From Kribbella sp. VKM Ac-2569 (GTDB lineage: Bacteria > Actinomycetota > Actinomycetes > Propionibacteriales > Kribbellaceae), in contig NZ_SGXJ01000001.1 in assembly GCF_004216905.1 (NCBI RefSeq), positions 1 through 64,000 of the forward strand: a stretch of DNA of 64,000 nucleotides, given 5' to 3'. A model generated the notes under the pieces. It ran no database searches. It was not told the origin of the DNA and saw nothing but the letters and a program-made list of their open reading frames with translations. The translations under genes were made by a program, and so were the position numbers. Every line of letters starts with the position of its first letter. Positions within the stretch are counted from its first letter, which is position 1. Of this stretch, positions 8,037-17,228 are shown in pieces.

Positions 8037-10070
8037 GTGGCTGACGACGTCCGTAGTCCGCGGGTTCTCGATGTGTTGGCGGCGGAGGAGCCGTGGGAGG
8101 TGCCGGGCGCGTGGCTGACCCGCGTCCGGGCGCAGCTCAAGGCCTGGGCCGACGATCCCGAGGCGTTGCGGCCGTTGCGCCCCGAGGCGTTCCCGGACTT
8201 CATCAAGGGCACCCCCGCCGCGGTCTGGTACACCCACCAGGTGGCTCCGCTGCTGACCGGCTGGATCCCGGTCCTGCACGGTGAGTACGCCGATCTGTCG
8301 ACCGAGCTCACCCACGAGTTCTACCGGCCGTCCTCCCGCCTCGGCGGCAGCGGCCACGTGATCTACGCGGCGCAGACCGACTGGCACCTGCAGGCGATCG
8401 CCGGCGCCCGCGGCTTCCGCGAGAACGGGCGCAAGCACGCTCTGCAGCTGTCCCGCAACGTCGCCGCGCTGTTCGTCGACGCTCCCCCGATGGCAGCCCG
8501 CGCCACGGCCCTGACCGCCGCGTTCGACCGCGTGCTGGCCAACCGCGAAATCACCGAGCTGCACATCACCGGCGAGTACGACGACATCGCCAAGTACTGG
8601 CGTACCGAGGCGCTCAAGGACTCCGAGCGCGCCGTACTCCCCGAGCTCGCCGGCCCCACCGCCGCCCTGCGGTACTCGCTGAACGCGGTCCGGGACACGC
8701 ACGCCCGGATGCTGATGGTGAGCCCGGACGAGTACGCCGGCGACTTCGCCCAGATACTGGCCGAGCTGATCCTGGCCACCGGCCTCCGGGGAATCCCGCA
8801 GTCCGTCGCGAGCGTCCTCGGCAACTCCGCGGTCGACGTGCACAAGGCACTCCAGGAGATCGACCCGAAGTTCACGCTGCAGAGCTGGCACGGCCACATC
8901 AACCAGTGGATGTCCCGCGCGATCCGCAACGGCCAGGCGCCGCTCGCCCGGTCCTGGGGCGCCGCCGCCGCGCGGGTCGGCGTACACCTGTCCGGTGTAC
9001 TCAACCGGGCGCCGTGGCCGGAGCCAGAGGTCCCGGACCTGACCACGCTGTTCCGGATGCTCGACCGGGAACGCTGGAACGCCCTCGAGAACCAGGCCGC
9101 GGCAAACCAGGAGGCCTCGCTCTCGGCCGCCTGGAAGGACGTCAAGAAGGAAGAAGAGAGCGCGGGCGACGCAGAAGGCGGCACGCTCGACGAGCCGCTG
9201 CCGAAGCCGCTCGACTTCAGCGACAACCCGCTGGCCGAGCTCGACTCGCTGATCGGCCTGGAGTCGGTGAAGGACGCGGTCCGCCGGATGGTCGCCGAGG
9301 TGAAGACGAACCTGCGCCGCTCCGAGCTCGGGCTGCCGAGTCACGAGCGCGCACGGCACATGGTGTTCGTCGGGAAGCCCGGTACGGCGAAGACCACGAT
9401 CGCCCGTCTGCTCAGCCGGATCTACCACCAGCTCGGTGTCCTCGAGAAGGGTCACGTGGTCGAGGTCGACCGCTCCGACCTGGTCGGCGCCGGCGTCGGT
9501 TCGACCGCGCCGATGACCGCGGCCAAGTTCCGCGAGGCGCTCGGCGGCGTGCTGTTCATCGACGAGGCGTACAGCCTGACGCCGGAGAACACTCCGGGCG
9601 ACTACGGCCTGGAAGCGGTCGCAACGGTCCTGAAACTGATGGAGGACCACCGCAACGACTGCATCGTGATCGTCGCCGGGTACCACCGCGAGATGCAGCG
9701 GTTCATGGAGTCCAACACCGGTCTGCAGTCCCGGTTCCCGAAGCTGCTGTCGTTCAGCGAGTACGACACCGACCAACTGGTCGCGATCTTCGAGCTGCAG
9801 GCCCGGCAGAAGGGCATGATCTACGGCGAGGAAGTGCTGGACAAGGTCCGCGCCGTCATCCCGCCCGCGCCGCGTGGCCACAGCTTCGGTAACGGCCGTT
9901 TCATCCGGAACGTGCTCGAGGAGGCCGTCTCCAACCAGGCCACCCGGCTGTCGGCCAGCGACCCGGACAAGCTCACCGAGCGGGACCTGCGCGAGCTGAT
10001 CCCATCGGACGTCCGGCCCCCGACCTCGATGCGCGCCGAGGACTACCTGCTGCAGAAGCCCGGCACCTAA
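8037..10070 (+). CDS. CbxX/EccA-like AAA+ ATPase
   Basis: A 677-residue ATPase. GTG 8037 is preferred over the adjacent TTG because GGGGAAGGA is correctly spaced from it. Residues 1-370 form an Ala/Leu-rich helical N-terminal region I do not recognise. Residues about 385-670 are a CbxX/CfxQ-type AAA+ module: LIGLESVKDAVRRM entry, Walker A VGKPGTAKTT, Walker B VLFIDEAYSL, sensor motif IVIVAGYHREM and arginine-finger region GLQSRFPK. This resembles the C-terminal half of type VII secretion EccA, but no ESX genes are near. The stop overlaps the convergent VOC gene stop. It probably remodels a protein partner; the partner is unknown. Confidence 0.85.
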   Translation: MADDVRSPRVLDVLAAEEPWEVPGAWLTRVRAQLKAWADDPEALRPLRPEAFPDFIKGTPAAVWYTHQVAPLLTGWIPVLHGEYADLSTELTHEFYRPSSRLGGSGHVIYAAQTDWHLQAIAGARGFRENGRKHALQLSRNVAALFVDAPPMAARATALTAAFDRVLANREITELHITGEYDDIAKYWRTEALKDSERAVLPELAGPTAALRYSLNAVRDTHARMLMVSPDEYAGDFAQILAELILATGLRGIPQSVASVLGNSAVDVHKALQEIDPKFTLQSWHGHINQWMSRAIRNGQAPLARSWGAAAARVGVHLSGVLNRAPWPEPEVPDLTTLFRMLDRERWNALENQAAANQEASLSAAWKDVKKEEESAGDAEGGTLDEPLPKPLDFSDNPLAELDSLIGLESVKDAVRRMVAEVKTNLRRSELGLPSHERARHMVFVGKPGTAKTTIARLLSRIYHQLGVLEKGHVVEVDRSDLVGAGVGSTAPMTAAKFREALGGVLFIDEAYSLTPENTPGDYGLEAVATVLKLMEDHRNDCIVIVAGYHREMQRFMESNTGLQSRFPKLLSFSEYDTDQLVAIFELQARQKGMIYGEEVLDKVRAVIPPAPRGHSFGNGRFIRNVLEEAVSNQATRLSASDPDKLTERDLRELIPSDVRPPTSMRAEDYLLQKPGT

Positions 10071-10444
10071 ACCGGCGTTGCGAGCGCCACGGGGTTGCCT
10101 TCGGGGTCGGCGAGGTACGCCTGGCGCTCGCCCCACGGCATCGTGGCCGGCTCCTGCAGGACCGGGTAGCCGGCCGCGCGGAAGCGTTCCACCTCCGCCT
10201 CGACGTCGTCGACGTACACGAACAGCTCGAAGCGTGGCGCCGCACCGACCGTGATGCCGAGCTGGGCCTCGGGCCAGTTGGCATCGGACAGGCCGAGGGA
10301 CGAGTCGCCGCGCTCCAGGCCGACGTAGTGCGGCTCGCCCTCCAGCGGGAACTGGTACGTCGGTTCGTAGCCGAGAAGCGTGTAGAACTCGACGGACCGG
10401 CGTACGTCGGCGACGTAGAGCACCGGGAACGCCTTGCGGTGCAT
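10067..10444 (-). CDS. VOC (glyoxalase/bleomycin-resistance) family protein
   Basis: A 125-residue protein with the two beta-alpha-beta-beta-beta modules of the vicinal oxygen chelate fold (VLYVADVRRSVEFYTLLGYE at 8-27; FVYVDDVEAEVERFRAAG and YLADPEGNPVALATP in the second half). The YxxDPxGNxxxL ending is typical of single-domain dioxygenase/resistance proteins. It is the last gene of the heme operon: its ATG shares one base with the hemQ stop, so it is translationally coupled. Whether it acts on a heme-pathway compound is unknown. Confidence 0.85.
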   Translation of the reverse strand: MHRKAFPVLYVADVRRSVEFYTLLGYEPTYQFPLEGEPHYVGLERGDSSLGLSDANWPEAQLGITVGAAPRFELFVYVDDVEAEVERFRAAGYPVLQEPATMPWGERQAYLADPEGNPVALATPV

Positions 10445-11139
10445 CAGGCCAGGTTCGCGATCAGGTCACCGATCGCGGTCCGCTTGCCGGTGTAGAACGG
10501 GACCTCTTCGCGGACGTGCCGGCGGGCGGTCGAGGCGCGCAGGTCGCGCATCAGGTCGACCATCCGGTGCAGCTCGTCGGCCTCGAACGCCAGGATCCAC
10601 TCGTAGTCGCCGAGCGCGAACGACGCCACGGTGTTCGCCCGCACGTCCGGGTAGGTGCGCGCCATCTTGCCGTGCTCGGCGAGCATGAACCGGCGCTCCT
10701 CGTCCGGCAGCAGGTACCACTCGTAGGACCGGACGAACGGGTACACGCAGATGTACGGCCGCGGTTCCTCGTCGGCCAGGAACGCCGGGATGTGGCTCTT
10801 GTTGAACTCGGCCGGCCGGTGCAGCGCGAACTGCGACCAGACCGGGACCAGGTGCCGCCCGAGCCGCGAGCGGCGCAACTGGTGGTACGCCTGCTGCAGC
10901 GCGTCCGACGTCGGCGCGTGCCACCAGATCATGAAGTCGGCGTCGGCCCGGAAGGCTTCGACGTCGTAGAACCCGCGGATCACCACGTCGTCGGCGGCGA
11001 GCTTCCCGACCAGATCGTTGAGCTCGGCGGTCAGCTCGTCCCGGTCGACGTCACCGAGCGGCGTCTCGACCTTGAACACCGACCAGAGGGTGTAGCGGAT
11101 CACGTCGTTGAGCTCACGGGCTTTCGGCTTACCAGTCAC
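10444..11139 (-). CDS. hemQ: coproheme decarboxylase (HemQ/ChdC)
   Basis: A 231-residue chlorite-dismutase-fold protein that converts coproheme to heme b with peroxide, the last step of the coproporphyrin-dependent pathway. The start is GTG 11139, whose GTGA overlaps the upstream oxidase stop. The resulting length matches actinobacterial HemQ. Visible features are the N-terminal [10 protein letters not shown] strand, the substrate Tyr region RSYEWYLLP and the proximal His in [12 protein letters not shown]. The active-site loop [10 protein letters not shown] and the C-terminal VPFYTGKR are also present. hemE and the oxidase gene lie immediately upstream in the same operon, and cpfC lies at 57.7 kb. 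Confidence 0.95.
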   Translation of the reverse strand: MTGKPKARELNDVIRYTLWSVFKVETPLGDVDRDELTAELNDLVGKLAADDVVIRGFYDVEAFRADADFMIWWHAPTSDALQQAYHQLRRSRLGRHLVPVWSQFALHRPAEFNKSHIPAFLADEEPRPYICVYPFVRSYEWYLLPDEERRFMLAEHGKMARTYPDVRANTVASFALGDYEWILAFEADELHRMVDLMRDLRASTARRHVREEVPFYTGKRTAIGDLIANLA

Positions 11140-12545
11140 GACTTCATTGTCTCCAATGCATTCAGGTGCTCCCGCACCCGGGTGGCCGCCTTGGCACCCG
11201 AGGCCACACATGCGGCGATGCCGACACCCCGGTACGCCGCTCCGCAGACCGCCAGCCCGGGTACGCCGGCCACCGCGGCCTCGACCCGGTCGACGCGATC
11301 CAGGTGCCCGACGGCGTACTGCGGAAGACCACCGCCCCACCGCGTCACCAGCGACCCGACCACCTCGGCCTGCAGGCCGATCGCCGTACGCAGGTCGGCC
11401 GCCGCGAGCCGAACCAGCTCATCGTCGGACCGCTGCAGCACGTACTCCTCACCGAGACGCCCGACCGAGGCACGCAGTACCGCGAGCTCTCCCCCGGCCT
11501 CCGCGGACCACGCCCACTTGGCGTGCGAGTACGTCGAGGCCTTGATCGTCCGGCCCTCCACGGACGGCACCAGGAACCCGGACCCGGTGGCCTCCGACGG
11601 CCAGTCGCGCTTCCGGACCGCGAGCGTGACGATCGCCATGCTCGCGTACTCCACCGCCGCCAGCTCGGTCGATGCCGCGGGCACCAACTCCCCCAGCATC
11701 CGTCCGGCGGGAGCAGCCGGCACGGCGACCACGACCGCGTCCGCCGAGAGGTACGTCGGCGCGGGCACCGGTCCCGCCTCCAGCTCGAACCCGTCAGCGG
11801 TCCGCGAGATCCGGCGTACGGCGAGCTTGGTGCGGATCTCGACGCCGCGGGCGGTCAGGTCCCGCTCGAGCGCGCCGATCAGGCGGTTGATGCCGCCGAC
11901 GATGCCGGCGAAGACCGGTTGGCCGGCGCGCTTCTGGCCCAGTTCGCGCAGCTCGGCCGTGGCGGCGAGCAGGCTCGGCGCGGTCCGCAGCTTCGCGTAC
12001 AGGTCGGGTACGGCGGCTGCGAACGAGATCTCGTCGGCCTTCCCGGCGTACACGCCGCCGAGCAGCGGGTCGATCAGCTTGTCGGTCACCGCGGACCCCA
12101 TGCGGTCGGCGACGAACCGCCCGATCGCCACGTCCTCCGTCAGCGCTGGCGCAGGCAGGTCGGTCTCATGCGCGACCTGCTCGGCCGCCGCGTCCCCGAG
12201 TACGTCGGCGGTCGCGGCCGGATCGACCGGGACGCCCATCACGGTCGGCGGGATCGCGCGGATCCGGTCGCCGACCCACAGCCCGGCCGAGGTCGTTGCC
12301 GGATGCACCAGGTCGGAGCCGAGCCCGACGGCGCGGATCAGGTCCACCGCCTCCGGCCGCCGCGCCAGCACCGACTCGGCGCCCAGGTCGACCGGCACGC
12401 CCTCGATCGCGTCGCCGGCCAGCTTCCCGCCGAGCCGCGGCGACCCTTCGAGGACCGTGATCCGCGGCGGGTTCAGCCCGGTCGCGAGCGCGTGCGCCGC
12501 CGCCAGCCCGCTGATCCCGCCACCGACCACGATCACCCGGTTCAC
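11136..12545 (-). CDS. hemY: coproporphyrinogen III oxidase, HemY/CgoX type
   Basis: A 469-residue FAD flavoprotein that oxidises coproporphyrinogen III (in actinobacteria) to coproporphyrin III with oxygen. GTG 12545 is chosen because it overlaps the upstream stop by 4 bp and places the dinucleotide-binding motif ([17 protein letters not shown]) at the N-terminus. A second FAD motif ([15 protein letters not shown]), the [10 protein letters not shown] substrate-side helix and the C-terminal [24 protein letters not shown] contact (C-terminal quarter) are all present. Normal length. It sits between a GNAT gene and hemQ, with 4-bp overlaps on both sides. Confidence 0.93.
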   Translation of the reverse strand: MNRVIVVGGGISGLAAAHALATGLNPPRITVLEGSPRLGGKLAGDAIEGVPVDLGAESVLARRPEAVDLIRAVGLGSDLVHPATTSAGLWVGDRIRAIPPTVMGVPVDPAATADVLGDAAAEQVAHETDLPAPALTEDVAIGRFVADRMGSAVTDKLIDPLLGGVYAGKADEISFAAAVPDLYAKLRTAPSLLAATAELRELGQKRAGQPVFAGIVGGINRLIGALERDLTARGVEIRTKLAVRRISRTADGFELEAGPVPAPTYLSADAVVVAVPAAPAGRMLGELVPAASTELAAVEYASMAIVTLAVRKRDWPSEATGSGFLVPSVEGRTIKASTYSHAKWAWSAEAGGELAVLRASVGRLGEEYVLQRSDDELVRLAAADLRTAIGLQAEVVGSLVTRWGGGLPQYAVGHLDRVDRVEAAVAGVPGLAVCGAAYRGVGIAACVASGAKAATRVREHLNALETMKS

Positions 12546-13048
12546 GCGGTCTCCAAGCTCAACTCGTACTTCATGCCCGGCCCGAGGTCGGTGCTGGAGC
12601 TTCCGACCGCGCGGAACCCGGTGCGCGTCAGCACCGCCTGCGAGGCGCCGTTGTGGTTCGACGCCCCGGCCGTCAGCGCCGTCAGTCCGTACTCCGTCCG
12701 TGCGACCTCGATGACCGCCCGCACGGCCGCCGTCGCGAGGCCCTTCCCGGCCCACTTCTCGGCGATCCGGTAGCCCAGCTCGGCCGACCCGTTCTCGAGG
12801 TCCATCAAATTCACGCGGCCGACCACCGCCCCGGTGTTGTCGACCAGCACGTGGAAGCGGCAGACGCCGGCCTCCTGCTCGGCGAGCAGCGCGGCGTAGC
12901 GGGTCGCGTAGTCCGTGAAGAACTCGTCGCCGCGGTCCCAGATCCACGAGGCGAAGTACTGCCGGTTGTCCCGCTCGAAGGCGAGTACGGCGTCGGCGTG
13001 GTCCGGGCGCAGCGGCTCCAGTGTCACGTCGTGGTCAGGCAGGTACAT
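12542..13048 (-). CDS. GNAT acetyltransferase (RimJ/RimL-like)
   Basis: A 168-residue acetyl-CoA-dependent N-acetyltransferase. The start at ATG 13048 lies 14 bp inside the 3' end of hemE. Residues about 5-25 give the first strand (VTLEPLRPDHADAVLAF). Residues 70-110 contain VGRVNLMDLENGSAELGYRIAEKW followed by the acetyl-CoA loop GKGLATAAVRAVIE. The C-terminal NHNGASQAVLTRTGF motif is typical of RimJ/RimL enzymes acting on protein N-termini or small molecules. Its place in a heme operon is unexplained; the substrate is unknown. Confidence 0.88.
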   Translation of the reverse strand: MYLPDHDVTLEPLRPDHADAVLAFERDNRQYFASWIWDRGDEFFTDYATRYAALLAEQEAGVCRFHVLVDNTGAVVGRVNLMDLENGSAELGYRIAEKWAGKGLATAAVRAVIEVARTEYGLTALTAGASNHNGASQAVLTRTGFRAVGSSSTDLGPGMKYELSLETA

Positions 13049-14105
13049 GGGCCGACTTCGTCTGGACGTACTGCGCGATCCGGTGCAGCACCTCGGGATC
13101 GGCGTTCGGCGGGACGCCGTGGCCGAGGTTGAAGATGTGACCGGGGGCCGCCTTGCCCTCGGCGAGGATCCGGTCGATCTCGGGCTCGATCGTCTCCCAC
13201 CCGGTGAACAGCAGGGCCGGGTCGAGGTTGCCCTGGACCGGCTTCGGGGCGCCCCCGGCGGAAGTAACCCGGCGTACCGCCTCGTCCAGCGGGACGCGCC
13301 AGTCGACGCCGACGACATCGGCCCCGGCCTCGCTCATCAGACCGAGCAGCTCGCCGGTGTTCACGCCGAAGTGCACCCGCGGTACGCCGTACTCCTTGAG
13401 CGCCTCGAAAACCTTCGCGGAGTGCGGCTGCACGAACCGCTCGTAGTCCCGCGGCGACAACCCACCGGCCCACGAGTCGAACAGCTGGATCGCCGACGCG
13501 CCGGCCTCGACCTGCACGGCCAGATACGCGATCGCGACGTCCGCGAGCCGGTCGGCCAGCGCGTGCCACAGGTCCGGGTCGCCGTGCATCATCGCCTTGG
13601 TCTTGGCGAAGTCCTTGCTGGGCCCGCCCTCGACCAGGTACGACGCGACCGTGAACGGGGCGCCGGCGAACCCGATCAACGGCGTACTGCCGAGCGCGGC
13701 GACCAACTGCTGCACCGCCTCAGTGGTGAACGCAACGTCGCTCGGAGTGACCGGGCGGACCGTGGCAACGCCCGCGGCGTCCCGGATCGGGTCCGCGACG
13801 ACCGGGCCGACCCCCGGCTTGATCTCGACGTCGAACCCGGCGGCTTTCAGCGGGAGCACGATGTCGGAGTAGTAGATCGCCGCGTCGACGCCGTAACGGC
13901 GGACCGGCTGCAGCGTTATCTCGACGACGAGGTCGGGCCGCATACAGGACTCGAGCATCGTGATGCCCTCGCGCACGGCACGGTACTCGGGCAGCGCCCG
14001 CCCGGCCTGCCGCATGAACCACACCGGAGTGTGCGGCACCGGCTCACCCCGGGCGGCGAGCAGATAGGCGGAACGGTCCGGAGTGGAGAGTGGCGTCACT
14101 GGCAC
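13035..14105 (-). CDS. hemE: uroporphyrinogen decarboxylase
   Basis: A 356-residue enzyme converting uroporphyrinogen III to coproporphyrinogen III by four decarboxylations. The N-terminal signature VWFMRQAGRALPEYR is present (Arg residues bind the substrate carboxylates). So are SDIVLPLKAAGFDVEI with the catalytic Asp, GFAGAPFTVASYLVEGG and a C-terminal FNLGHGVPPN. Full length. The start is GTG 14105, with a second in-frame GTG six bases further on. It is the first gene of the hem operon (hemE, GNAT, hemY, hemQ, VOC). Confidence 0.96.
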   Translation of the reverse strand: MPVTPLSTPDRSAYLLAARGEPVPHTPVWFMRQAGRALPEYRAVREGITMLESCMRPDLVVEITLQPVRRYGVDAAIYYSDIVLPLKAAGFDVEIKPGVGPVVADPIRDAAGVATVRPVTPSDVAFTTEAVQQLVAALGSTPLIGFAGAPFTVASYLVEGGPSKDFAKTKAMMHGDPDLWHALADRLADVAIAYLAVQVEAGASAIQLFDSWAGGLSPRDYERFVQPHSAKVFEALKEYGVPRVHFGVNTGELLGLMSEAGADVVGVDWRVPLDEAVRRVTSAGGAPKPVQGNLDPALLFTGWETIEPEIDRILAEGKAAPGHIFNLGHGVPPNADPEVLHRIAQYVQTKSAHVPA

Positions 14106-14198
14106 ACAGCGATGATCCCACGCTGCGATCGGCGCCTGCTTACCTGGTCGCGTGCTGTTACCGGCGCGTCTTAGCAGGCGGCGGTGAGTAATCGGTCG

Positions 14199-14204
14199 TA
14201 GGCT
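14199..14204 (+). promoter_or_regulatory. -10 box for a leaderless DUF3000 transcript
   Basis: TAGGCT lies 6 nt before ATG 14211. There is no ribosome-binding site, so the transcript probably starts at the initiation codon. No convincing -35 was seen. Confidence 0.45.
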
Positions 14205-14210
14205 GCCGAT

Positions 14211-14813
14211 ATGGGTGCCCGCAAGCAGGTCGACGCGCCACCCGCGGAGTTCGCCGAGGCAGTCTCGCAGTTACGAGGTGCCCGGTTCCGGCCCGAGGTT
14301 TTCGTCGAGGAGATGCCCGCACCGCAGCGGATCGCACCGCATGCGGCGGCGGTCAGCGCCGACGTGACGGTCGACGGTGACGATGTCGCCACCGGCCGTC
14401 TGGTCGTCCTCTACGACCCGGCCGGGAACGACGCCTGGCAGTCGACCTTCCGCTGTGTCGCATACGTGCGCGCCGCCGTCGAACCGGAGATGGTGACCGA
14501 CGCGCTGCTCGGCGGCGTGGGCTGGACCTGGCTGATGGAGGCCCTGGCGGACCGGGGTGCCGACTTCCTGGCCCCGAGCGGTACCGTCACCAGGGTGGTA
14601 TCCGAGAGCTTCGGCGGCATGGCCGACGACGACGCGACGGCGGAGATCGAGATCCGCGCGTCCTGGAGTCCTGTGCCCGGCCCCGGCGGACTGGTCGACG
14701 TGACCACGCACGCCGAGGCGTGGGGCGAAGTGCTGTGTACGGCGGCCGGACTGCCGCCGGTGCCGCCGGGGGTGGTCGCGATGCCGACCCGGCGTGGACA
14801 GCGGGGCCGATGA
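14211..14813 (+). CDS. DUF3000 family protein
   Basis: A 200-residue cytoplasmic protein of a family restricted, as far as I recall, to Actinobacteria and usually encoded directly before an HRDC ribonuclease D, as here (Rv2680 equivalent). Visible blocks are FAEAVSQLRGARFRPEVFVEEMPAP near the N-terminus, GRLVVLYDPAGNDAWQSTFRCVAYV in the middle and GWTWLMEALADRGA. No catalytic motif is evident. Its stop overlaps the next start (ATGA), so the two are coupled. The function of the family is not established; the fixed partnership hints at an RNA-related role. Confidence 0.9.
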   Translation: MGARKQVDAPPAEFAEAVSQLRGARFRPEVFVEEMPAPQRIAPHAAAVSADVTVDGDDVATGRLVVLYDPAGNDAWQSTFRCVAYVRAAVEPEMVTDALLGGVGWTWLMEALADRGADFLAPSGTVTRVVSESFGGMADDDATAEIEIRASWSPVPGPGGLVDVTTHAEAWGEVLCTAAGLPPVPPGVVAMPTRRGQRGR

Positions 14814-16066
14814 GCCCAGCTGACACCCAGCCCTCCGAATCGGCCGACCCGGCTGCCCAACTGCCCCTGCTCGAGCTCAGGGACGGGCTGTCCGAGGTGA
14901 TCGACACCGACAGCGTGCTGACCGAGACGGTCGAGGCGTTCCGCTCCGGCACCGGTCCGGTGGCTGTCGACGCCGAGCGCGCCTCCGGCTACCGCTACTC
15001 GCACCGCGCGTACCTGGTCCAGCTGCGCCGCGAGGGCTCCGGCTCCGCGCTCGTCGACCCGATCCCGTTCGGCGACCTGTCCGCGCTCGGCGACGCGATC
15101 GTCGACGCCGAGTGGATCATCCACGCCGCGAACCAGGACCTGGCCTGCCTGGCCGAGGTCGGGATGGTGCCGCGGCAGGTGTTCGACACCGAACTCGCCG
15201 GCCGCCTGCTCGGGTACCCGAAAGTCGGGCTCGCCTCGCTCGTGAGCGAAGTACTCGGCTACCGGATGCGCAAGGAGCACTCCGCGGCCGACTGGTCGAC
15301 CCGGCCGCTCCCGGCGCCCTGGCTGGTGTACGCCGCCCTGGACGTCGAGATGCTGATCGAGCTGCGGAACGCGATCGAGCAGGAGCTGCGCCGCGAAGGC
15401 AAGTGGGATTGGGCGGAGCAGGAGTTCGCCGCGATCCTCGACGCTCCCCCGCGGGAGCCGAAGCCGGACCCGTGGCGCCGTACTTCAGGTATGCACCGCG
15501 TCCGGAACCGCCGCAGCCTGGCGACCGTCCGGGCGCTGTGGGAGGCCCGCGACCAGATCGCCGAGTCCGCCGACATCTCCCCCGGCCGGGTGCTGCCGGA
15601 CGCCGCGATCGTCGAGGCCGCGTCCGCGATGCCGACCGACCGCGACACGCTGCAGAAGCTCACCGCCTTCAAAGGCCGCGGCGCCCACCGCCACATGCGG
15701 ACCTGGTGGGAGGCGATCGACCACGCCCGCAAGCTCCCCGACTCCGAACTCCCCAAGCAGGGCCCGAGGTACGACGGCCCGCCGCCGGCCCGCGCCTGGG
15801 CCGACCGCGACCCGGACGCCGCAGCCCGCCTGTCGGCCGCCCGCACCGCTGTCGCCGAGATCGCCGAGGCCCACCGCCTCCCCACCGAGAACCTGCTGGC
15901 CCCGGACACGATCCGCCGCCTCGCCTGGTCCCCACCACCGGACGTGAACCTCGAAGTGGTCGAGACCTTCCTCCGAGACCACCACGCCCGAGCCTGGCAA
16001 ATAGCCCTCACCTCGGAAGTCCTCACCGCAGCAATGACCTCCGAGGCAAAGAAACCCCTCGACTAG
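14810..16066 (+). CDS. ribonuclease D-like 3'-5' exonuclease with HRDC domain
   Basis: A 418-residue DEDD-type exoribonuclease. ATG 14810 forms ATGA with the DUF3000 stop. Exo motifs are visible in order: VAVDAERASGYRY (DxE), HAANQDLACLAEVG (motif II) and YAALDVEMLIELR (motif III). Residues about 225-300 form an HRDC helical nucleic-acid-binding domain (ALWEARDQIAESADISPGRVL). A second HRDC-like helical region occupies about 340-400. It probably trims the 3' ends of stable RNAs. Its 3' end overlaps the convergent glutathione peroxidase gene by 4 bp. Confidence 0.93.
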   Translation: MSPADTQPSESADPAAQLPLLELRDGLSEVIDTDSVLTETVEAFRSGTGPVAVDAERASGYRYSHRAYLVQLRREGSGSALVDPIPFGDLSALGDAIVDAEWIIHAANQDLACLAEVGMVPRQVFDTELAGRLLGYPKVGLASLVSEVLGYRMRKEHSAADWSTRPLPAPWLVYAALDVEMLIELRNAIEQELRREGKWDWAEQEFAAILDAPPREPKPDPWRRTSGMHRVRNRRSLATVRALWEARDQIAESADISPGRVLPDAAIVEAASAMPTDRDTLQKLTAFKGRGAHRHMRTWWEAIDHARKLPDSELPKQGPRYDGPPPARAWADRDPDAAARLSAARTAVAEIAEAHRLPTENLLAPDTIRRLAWSPPPDVNLEVVETFLRDHHARAWQIALTSEVLTAAMTSEAKKPLD

Positions 16067-16554
16067 TTTTTCGGGAGTTGCGCCTCGATGGCTGCGACTA
16101 CCTCGGCGGACTCCGGTTCGGTGCGGGGGCGGAAGCGGGCGGCGACCGTGCCTTCGGGGGTGAGGAGGAACTTCTCGAAGTTCCACTGGATGTCGCCGGA
16201 CTCGCCTTCGGCGTCGGGGGTTTGGGTCAGCTCGGCGTAGAGCGGGTGGCGGCCCTCGCCGTTGACCTCGAGCTTGTCGAGCATCGGGAACGTGACGCCG
16301 TACGTCGTGGAGCAGAACGTGTCGATCTCCTCGGCGGTGCCGGGCTCCTGGCCGCCGAACTGGTTGCAAGGGGCGCCGAGCACCGTGAAGCCGCGGGACG
16401 CGTACTGCTTCTGCAGGTTCTCCAGGCCCTCGTACTGCGGCGTCAGACCACACTTCGACGCCACGTTCACGACCAGGACGACCTTGCCCTTGTACTCGCC
16501 GAGCGAGGTCGCGGCGCCGGACAGGGTGGTCAACGGGATGTCGTACAGGCTCAT
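16063..16554 (-). CDS. glutathione peroxidase family thiol peroxidase
   Basis: A 163-residue thioredoxin-fold peroxidase. The active-site Cys is in VVNVASKCGLTPQYEGL, so this is a cysteine and not a selenocysteine enzyme. The catalytic Gln sits in APCNQFGGQEPG (which also carries a second Cys) and the Trp in DIQWNFEKFLL. As actinomycetes use mycothiol or thioredoxin, the physiological reductant is probably thioredoxin. ATG 16554 overlaps the upstream hydrolase stop (ATGA), giving a three-gene coupled operon 17893 to 16063. Confidence 0.95.
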   Translation of the reverse strand: MSLYDIPLTTLSGAATSLGEYKGKVVLVVNVASKCGLTPQYEGLENLQKQYASRGFTVLGAPCNQFGGQEPGTAEEIDTFCSTTYGVTFPMLDKLEVNGEGRHPLYAELTQTPDAEGESGDIQWNFEKFLLTPEGTVAARFRPRTEPESAEVVAAIEAQLPKN

Positions 16555-17228
16555 GCTTGTCCTTGGGAGGTTGGGAGGTGTTGGGCGAGAAAGTCTTCGG
16601 TACGGCGCCACGCCAGCGCGGACGCCTCTTCGTGGTGGAACATCGGGAGCGGGTTGTCGAAGGCGTGGCCGGCCCCGTCGTACCTGTGGATCTCGACGTC
16701 GCCCAATGCGGGGACGATCGCGTCGACATCCAGGAACGCGTCGGTGTTGCCGAAGTGGTGCAGGCTGGTTGCGGTCACCTGCGGCGCGAGCTCGAGCAGA
16801 CCGGGCAGCGCGGAGCCGTAGTAGCTCACGAGAACATCCGGCGACGACACAGCGGCCACGTTGTAGCCCAGGCCGCCTCCGAAGCAGAAGCCGACGACCC
16901 CGGTGCCCTTTCCCCGCGCCTTCAGGTACTCCAGCGCGGCAACAGCGTCCGTCACGGCCTGATCCCAGTCGAGGCGTCCGACGATGCCCATCGCGCGCGG
17001 CAGGAGCTCCGGCGAGGACTCGTCCAGCTCGGTGTCGTCCAGCCGCCAGTAGATCTCCGGCGCGACCACGTAGTACCCGAGGGCGTGCAGGTCCGCCGCG
17101 CGTTGCTTGATGTAGTCGGAGACCCCGAAGATCTCCTGCAGCAGCAGGACTCCCGGCGCCTCGGCGTCAGCAGATCCCCACTCGTGGACCGGCAGCAGAC
17201 CTGATCCGGTATCGATCTCCGATGTCAC
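16551..17228 (-). CDS. dienelactone hydrolase family protein
   Basis: A 225-residue alpha/beta-hydrolase. The start GTG 17228 overlaps the preceding stop (GTGA). The nucleophile elbow GFCFGGGLGYN carries a Cys nucleophile, as in dienelactone hydrolases. The Asp is probably in GNTDAFLDVD and the His in YDGAGHAFDNP. Early motif VLLLQEIFGVSDYIKQRA is characteristic. The family hydrolyses dienelactones in chloroaromatic degradation, but most chromosomal copies have no known substrate. It is coupled with a peroxidase and an unknown gene, with no aromatic pathway nearby. Confidence 0.92.
   Translation of the reverse strand: MTSEIDTGSGLLPVHEWGSADAEAPGVLLLQEIFGVSDYIKQRAADLHALGYYVVAPEIYWRLDDTELDESSPELLPRAMGIVGRLDWDQAVTDAVAALEYLKARGKGTGVVGFCFGGGLGYNVAAVSSPDVLVSYYGSALPGLLELAPQVTATSLHHFGNTDAFLDVDAIVPALGDVEIHRYDGAGHAFDNPLPMFHHEEASALAWRRTEDFLAQHLPTSQGQA

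Noticed and set aside
8037..10070. Type VII secretion locus
   Set aside because: The ATPase resembles EccA, but no WxG100, EccB-E, MycP or PE/PPE genes are nearby.
7503..10136. Long open frame on the minus strand opposite msrB and the AAA ATPase gene (877 codons)
   Set aside because: It mirrors the codon bias of the plus-strand genes, has Arg/Val/Gly-rich composition without any motif, and no ribosome site. High GC makes such antisense frames common.
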